Assembly: GCA_013153865.1 (NCBI GenBank)
Contig: JAADDR010000126.1
Location: 1-36,082 of the forward strand
Length of the DNA: 36,082 nt
Source of the DNA: Chlorobiota bacterium
Lineage (GTDB): Bacteria > Bacteroidota > Bacteroidia > Bacteroidales > JAADGE01
Direction: 5' to 3'
Shown: positions 32,508-36,082 of the stretch, piece after piece
How the letters are laid out: every line of letters starts with the position of its first letter
Position numbering within the stretch: position 1 is the first letter of the stretch
Translations under genes and position numbers: made by a program
The notes under the pieces: generated by a model
What the model saw: only the letters and a program-made list of their open reading frames with translations
Told to the model about the DNA's origin: nothing
The model's database searches: none

Positions 32508-33830
32508 TTAGAGTAAATCGCTGGCTAATTCTGCTAAATAGCTTCTTTCGCCTTTCATTAAGTTAATATGTGCAAAAATATCCTGTCCTTTCATTCTGTC
32601 CGTTAAATAGGATAAGCCGTTAGATTTAGAGTCTAAATAAGGAGAGTCTATTTGATTGATGTCTCCGGTAAAAACTATTTTAGTTCCTTCTCCGGCACGT
32701 GTAACAATTGTCTTAACTTCAAGCGGAGTAAGGTTTTGTGCTTCGTCAATAATAAAATATGCATTAGAAAGACTTCTTCCTCTGAGGTATGCCAAAGGAG
32801 TAATTACGAGTTTTTCTTCTTTGAGCATTTCGTCTATTCGCGCATAATCTTTGCTTTGTTTTCCGAATTGATGTTTAATTACCGTAAGATTGTCGAAAAG
32901 AGGTTGCATGTAAGGTCCTATTTTTGCTTTTTCGTCGCCGGGTAAAAATCCTATGTCTTTATCGGATAAGGCAACTATCGGTCTGGCAAGCATTATTTGT
33001 TCGAAGTCGCGTCTTTGTTGCAAAGCTGAAGCAAGTGCCAGCAAAGTTTTTCCGGTACCTGCTTTTCCCGTTAATGAAATAAGTTTTATTTCCGGATCAA
33101 GTAATACTTCCATGGCGAATGTTTGTTCCGCATTTCTCGGTTTTATTCCGTATGCGGTTTTTTTACTTACTTTTATTACGGTGTCGTCTTTATGGTTATA
33201 TTTTGCCAAAGCACCTGAAGAAGATCCTTTCAGTATAAAAAAACTGTTTATTCCGGGTTTGGGGTTTAATTTTAATTCTGACAGCGGTATGCCGTTTTCT
33301 TCCTGATACATGCGCGAAATCAATTTATCGTCGATATTGTCGTATAAATTAACTTCTTTTTGTAATTCTTCGAGGTTTTTAACTGTGTCTGTTTTGTAGT
33401 TTTCGGCTTTTATCCCTAATGATTTGGCTTTCATGCGCATATTTATGTCTTTGCTGACGAGCACAACGTTTTTTTCGGGATAATGGCGTGTGTAGTAATC
33501 TGCAACGGCTATTATTCTGTGGTCAGCTTTGTCTTCGGTAAATGCGGCTTTCATTTCTTCCGACCACGGTTTGCCGAGTTCTATTTTTAATGTTCCTTTA
33601 CCTTCTCCGAGTTTTACGCCTCCGTTAAACAGATTGTCTCCGGTAATTTTATCGAGTTCGCGCATAAATTCTCTTGCATGATAATTTATTTCTTCGTTGC
33701 CTTTTTTAAAGTTGTCTAATTCTTCGAGAACGGTAATCGGTATAACAATGTCATTTTCTTCGAATTGTAACAGACTGGTGTAATCGTGCAGGATTACGTT
33801 TGTGTCGAGTATAAATGTTTTTTTTGCCAT
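32508..33830 (-). CDS. PIN-domain PhoH-family ATPase (YlaK/PhoH2 type)
   Basis: A 440-residue cytoplasmic protein with an N-terminal PIN nuclease domain and a C-terminal PhoH ATPase domain. PIN (about 1-145) starts TFILDTNVILHD with D9 and has EELDNFKK and KADHRIIAVADY acidic positions. The PhoH part has Walker A GKAGTGKT (255-262), ARPIVALSDKDIGFLPGD, VITPLAYLRGRSL, Walker B FIIDEAQN and GDINQID. Characterised PIN-PhoH proteins act as RNA helicase/nucleases. No toxin-antitoxin partner is adjacent. It is divergent from folC, with a good promoter 30 nt upstream, and ends in a strong terminator. Confidence 0.93.
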   Translation of the reverse strand: MAKKTFILDTNVILHDYTSLLQFEENDIVIPITVLEELDNFKKGNEEINYHAREFMRELDKITGDNLFNGGVKLGEGKGTLKIELGKPWSEEMKAAFTEDKADHRIIAVADYYTRHYPEKNVVLVSKDINMRMKAKSLGIKAENYKTDTVKNLEELQKEVNLYDNIDDKLISRMYQEENGIPLSELKLNPKPGINSFFILKGSSSGALAKYNHKDDTVIKVSKKTAYGIKPRNAEQTFAMEVLLDPEIKLISLTGKAGTGKTLLALASALQQRRDFEQIMLARPIVALSDKDIGFLPGDEKAKIGPYMQPLFDNLTVIKHQFGKQSKDYARIDEMLKEEKLVITPLAYLRGRSLSNAYFIIDEAQNLTPLEVKTIVTRAGEGTKIVFTGDINQIDSPYLDSKSNGLSYLTDRMKGQDIFAHINLMKGERSYLAELASDLL

Positions 33831-33859
33831 AATGTTTGTATGTTAAGTATTATTTTTCC

Positions 33860-33891
33860 CAAATTTAGATATTCTTTTTTCGCTTTCCAAA
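33860..33891 (-). promoter_or_regulatory. Promoter for the PhoH gene
   Basis: On the minus strand, TTTG (33888-33891) is separated by 20 nt from TAAATTTG (33860-33867), an exact -33/-7 pair. The leader would be about 25 nt. It shares the 111-nt intergenic region with the divergent folC promoter. Confidence 0.75.
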
Positions 33892-33910
33892 GTAATTACA
33901 ATGTTTATTT

Positions 33911-33918
33911 TAAATTTG
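33911..33918 (+). promoter_or_regulatory. Promoter -7 element for folC
   Basis: TAAATTTG followed by T matches TAnnTTTG exactly, 23 nt before the ATG at 33942. It rules out the far-upstream frame opening at 33786, which lies inside the divergent PhoH gene. No convincing -33 TTG is present. Confidence 0.6.
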
Positions 33919-33941
33919 TCCGGAATATTTTAACTTTTATA

Positions 33942-35252
33942 ATGGCGGATTATAAAGAAACTTTGGATTATTTGTTCGGTAAATTGCCGATGTATCAGCG
34001 TCAGGGGAAAACTGCTTATAAAAAAACTCTCGATAATATATTTGCGCTTTGCGAGCATAGCGGTAATCCTCATAAGCGTTTTAAAAGTATTCATGTTGCG
34101 GGCACTAACGGAAAAGGTTCGGTATCGCATATGCTTGCATCGGTTTTGCAAACGGCAGGTTATAAAACCGGGCTTTATACTTCTCCTCATTTGACTGATT
34201 TCAGGGAAAGGATAAAAATTAACGGAGAAATGATTCCGGAATACGAACTTGTAAATTATGTAGAAGAAAATAAAGATTTTTTTGATAAGATTAAGCCGTC
34301 TTTTTTTGAGATGACCGTTGCTGCCGCTTTTTATTATTTTGCAAAACGGGAAGTTGATGTTGCGGTTATAGAAACGGGTTTGGGCGGCAGGTTGGATTCT
34401 ACCAATATTATTACTCCTTTGCTTTCGATTATCACGAACATAAGTTTTGATCATGTGCAGTTTTTGGGTAATACATTAAAAGATATTGCCGTCGAGAAAG
34501 CCGGAATAATAAAAAAAGGCGTGCCTGTTGTTATCGGCGAATACGATGAAGAAACATCCGAAATATTTATAAAAAGAGCCGAAAAACTTAATTCTCCGAT
34601 ATTTTTTGCCGATAAAGAATATTCTTGCGAATATTCTCTTTTGTCTTCCGATTATAAACAAATTTTGAATGTAGATAAAAACGGTAAGCCCGAATATTAT
34701 AATCTTAAGATTGATTTAAACGGAGTTTACCAGAAAAAGAATGTTATTTGCGTTTTAAAATCAATTGATGTTTTATCGGAAAAGTTTAATTTGCATAAAG
34801 AGGATGTTTATAAAGGTTTGCTGCATGTTACGGATAATACCGGTTTTAGAGGTCGTTGGCAGGTTTTGGGTTATAATCCGCTTATTGTTGCCGACGGCGG
34901 ACATAATGAAGCGGGATTAAAAGAAGTTGTCGAGCAAATTAAGAAAATACCTTATAAAACTTTACATTTTATTTTCGGAACGGTAAAAGATAAAGATATT
35001 GAGAGTATATTGTCTTTGTTGCCGAAAGATGCATTTTATTATTTTACGAAAGCTGAAATACCCAGAGCTTACGACGAGAAGGATTTATTAAAGAGGGCTT
35101 TGTCGTCGGGGTTGCGCGGTACTTCGTATGATAATGTCGAAAAAGCTTTTTACGAGGCGAAGAAAAATGCGGCGAAAGAAGATTTTATTTTTGCGGGCGG
35201 AAGTATTTTTGTTATTGCCGAAGTTTTACAAATATTCGATAACAATAAATAA
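33942..35252 (+). CDS. folC: Folylpolyglutamate synthase / dihydrofolate synthase
   Basis: It adds glutamate to dihydropteroate and/or folates in the cytoplasm. From the ATG at 33942 it has 436 residues, the usual length. The Mur-ligase-like P-loop HVAGTNGKGS is at residues 51-60, followed by LYTSPHLTDFRERIKING. Later signatures are ETGLGGRLDSTNI, and SFDHVQFLGNTLKDIAVEKA with the metal-binding His and the Lys that is carbamylated in relatives (KAGIIK). The C-terminal domain carries VADGGHNEAGL and HFIFGTVKDKD. The long 5' extension of the open frame (to 33786) overlaps the divergent PhoH gene and was rejected. It stands alone; the 201 nt after it are AT-rich with no clear terminator. Confidence 0.95.
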   Translation: MADYKETLDYLFGKLPMYQRQGKTAYKKTLDNIFALCEHSGNPHKRFKSIHVAGTNGKGSVSHMLASVLQTAGYKTGLYTSPHLTDFRERIKINGEMIPEYELVNYVEENKDFFDKIKPSFFEMTVAAAFYYFAKREVDVAVIETGLGGRLDSTNIITPLLSIITNISFDHVQFLGNTLKDIAVEKAGIIKKGVPVVIGEYDEETSEIFIKRAEKLNSPIFFADKEYSCEYSLLSSDYKQILNVDKNGKPEYYNLKIDLNGVYQKKNVICVLKSIDVLSEKFNLHKEDVYKGLLHVTDNTGFRGRWQVLGYNPLIVADGGHNEAGLKEVVEQIKKIPYKTLHFIFGTVKDKDIESILSLLPKDAFYYFTKAEIPRAYDEKDLLKRALSSGLRGTSYDNVEKAFYEAKKNAAKEDFIFAGGSIFVIAEVLQIFDNNK

Positions 35253-35453
35253 AAAAATGTTAAAGTATTTCGGGTTAAGTATTTTTTATCGAGAAATTGA
35301 TTTTGGTATATAAGCGCTACAAGGGGTATTTTTTAATAAAAACAGCAAAAAAACATATAAAACATACGGATATAAGGCATCAAAATTGAATAAATAAAAA
35401 AAAAACTTTATTTTCGTGGATTAAACAACAACTACTATTTTTATTTTAAGCAT

Positions 35454-36082
35454 ATGAAAATTATAAGTCGCTTTATTTTGCTTACGGCAGTCGTACTTTC
35501 GGGATTTACCGTAAATTCTCAGGTTTATTATAACGTTAATATAGCATTGGCGGATCCCGAAAATGTTGATTCTTTAGATTTGAATAATGCATATCTTACT
35601 TCTTTGCCTAAAGATATAGGTAAATTAGAGAATTTGCGTTATTTGGATTTAAGTTTTAATAATTTAAAAAAATTGCCTTCCGGTTTTTCGAAGTTAACCA
35701 AATTGGAAACTCTGATTATAGAAGAAAATATGCTTAAAGAACTTCCGAGTAATTTCGGCAGACTTAAGAATTTAAAGACTCTTATATTAAAAATGAACAA
35801 AATAGAGAGTTTGCCGAAAGATTTTCCGGAATTAATTAATCTTGAAAAACTTGATTTGTCTCATAACAGAATTACGGAATTACCTAAAGAACTTCTGAAA
35901 CTTACTAATTTAAAAGAACTTGATTTGTCTTACAATAAGATAATCGAGTTGCCTAATCTGAGTAAATTGGAAAACCTTGAAGTTCTGGATTTGTCTAAAA
36001 ATAAATTTATAGAATTTCCTAAAAACGTTACAAAGATTCCTAATCTTAAAGTATTAAAACTTAACAGAAATAAGATTCTTGC
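35454..36082 (+). CDS. Secreted leucine-rich-repeat protein (3' partial)
   Basis: The frame runs off the right edge of the window, giving 209 visible codons. A signal peptide (SRFILLTAVVLSGFTVNSQ) is followed by about eight 22-23-residue leucine-rich repeats of the form L-x-x-L-D-L-S-x-N-x-[LI]-x-x-L-P-x-x-[FI]-x-x-L-x-N. This is the consensus of bacterial LRR proteins whose fold is a curved solenoid for protein binding. Examples are LRYLDLSFNNLKKLP and LKELDLSYNKIIELP. What follows the repeats is outside the window. A near-match to the promoter element (TATTTTCG at 35409-35416) lies about 40 nt upstream. The binding partner is unknown. Confidence 0.85.
   Translation, partial: MKIISRFILLTAVVLSGFTVNSQVYYNVNIALADPENVDSLDLNNAYLTSLPKDIGKLENLRYLDLSFNNLKKLPSGFSKLTKLETLIIEENMLKELPSNFGRLKNLKTLILKMNKIESLPKDFPELINLEKLDLSHNRITELPKELLKLTNLKELDLSYNKIIELPNLSKLENLEVLDLSKNKFIEFPKNVTKIPNLKVLKLNRNKIL

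Noticed and set aside
33786-33941. 52-codon N-terminal extension of folC
   Set aside because: It overlaps the divergent PhoH gene and its promoter, begins with a non-folC sequence, and a TAnnTTTG promoter element lies just upstream of the internal ATG at 33942.
35253-35453. Possible small gene or RNA between folC and the LRR gene
   Set aside because: AT-rich sequence with an imperfect direct repeat (GTTAAAGTATTT / GTTAAGTATTTT) and no coding frame with start context, stable hairpin or promoter apart from a near-match for the LRR gene.

Overview
The window is a chromosomal segment from an AT-rich member of the Bacteroidota, most likely class Bacteroidia. The evidence is the recurrent TAnnTTTG promoter element before genes, the near absence of Shine-Dalgarno sequences, a Bacteroidota-type putative porin, a DoxX-like protein of the kind found beside tpiA in Bacteroides, and many signal-peptide beta-barrels and lipoproteins. 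I see no phage, insertion sequence, CRISPR array or rRNA, and no protein-free stretch longer than about 300 bases apart from the tRNA/regulatory region.

Layout. 1-2.8 kb: the 3' part of a long fibre protein with about 37 YadA-like repeats and a C-terminal S74 self-cleaving chaperone, closed by a strong terminator. 2.9-4.8 kb: a ClC chloride channel with CBS domains. 4.9-8.7 kb: a tight operon of tmk, a DoxX/thioredoxin-like membrane protein, tpiA and a CitD-CitE fusion. 8.8-10.2 kb: an outer-membrane barrel and nth. 10.1-14.1 kb, minus strand: ptb, a leucine-dehydrogenase homologue that has lost its active site, and a porin. 14.2-17.8 kb: an Uup-type ABC-F ATPase, a lipoprotein and inorganic pyrophosphatase. 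17.87 kb: tRNA-Lys(TTT). 18.0-25.1 kb: the most unusual region (below). 25.2-26.9 kb: an outer-membrane barrel, a DUF423 protein and idi. 27.0-33.8 kb, minus strand: an AsmA-like protein with a helical repeat tail, a TPR-PAS-SpoIIE phosphatase and a PIN-PhoH ATPase. 33.9-36.1 kb: folC and the 5' part of a leucine-rich-repeat protein.

The candidate undescribed system is at 18.0-25.1 kb. A TetR regulator, preceded by three palindromes (one matching the FNR/DNR box TTGAT-N4-ATCAA), precedes a 366-residue and a 215-residue membrane protein of no family I recognise. Next come a 12-helix, histidine-rich protein, a SUMF1-fold lipoprotein translationally coupled to it, a heme O synthase (CtaB) and two tandem paralogous small membrane proteins. 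The 12-helix protein places histidines in helices 2, 6, 7 and 10 at spacings close to those of NorB/CcoN, the catalytic subunits of the heme-copper oxidase superfamily. It lacks the usual His-His pair in helix 7 and the Glu or Tyr at four residues after the helix-6 histidine. I infer a divergent heme-copper oxidase or NO-reductase-like respiratory or detoxification complex. Its substrate cannot be read from sequence.

The second strong oddity is the leucine-dehydrogenase homologue at 12.1-13.1 kb. It aligns without gaps to classical LeuDH through its N-terminal half, yet both catalytic lysines, the catalytic aspartate and the substrate-binding glycines are replaced, while the NAD-binding motif is intact.
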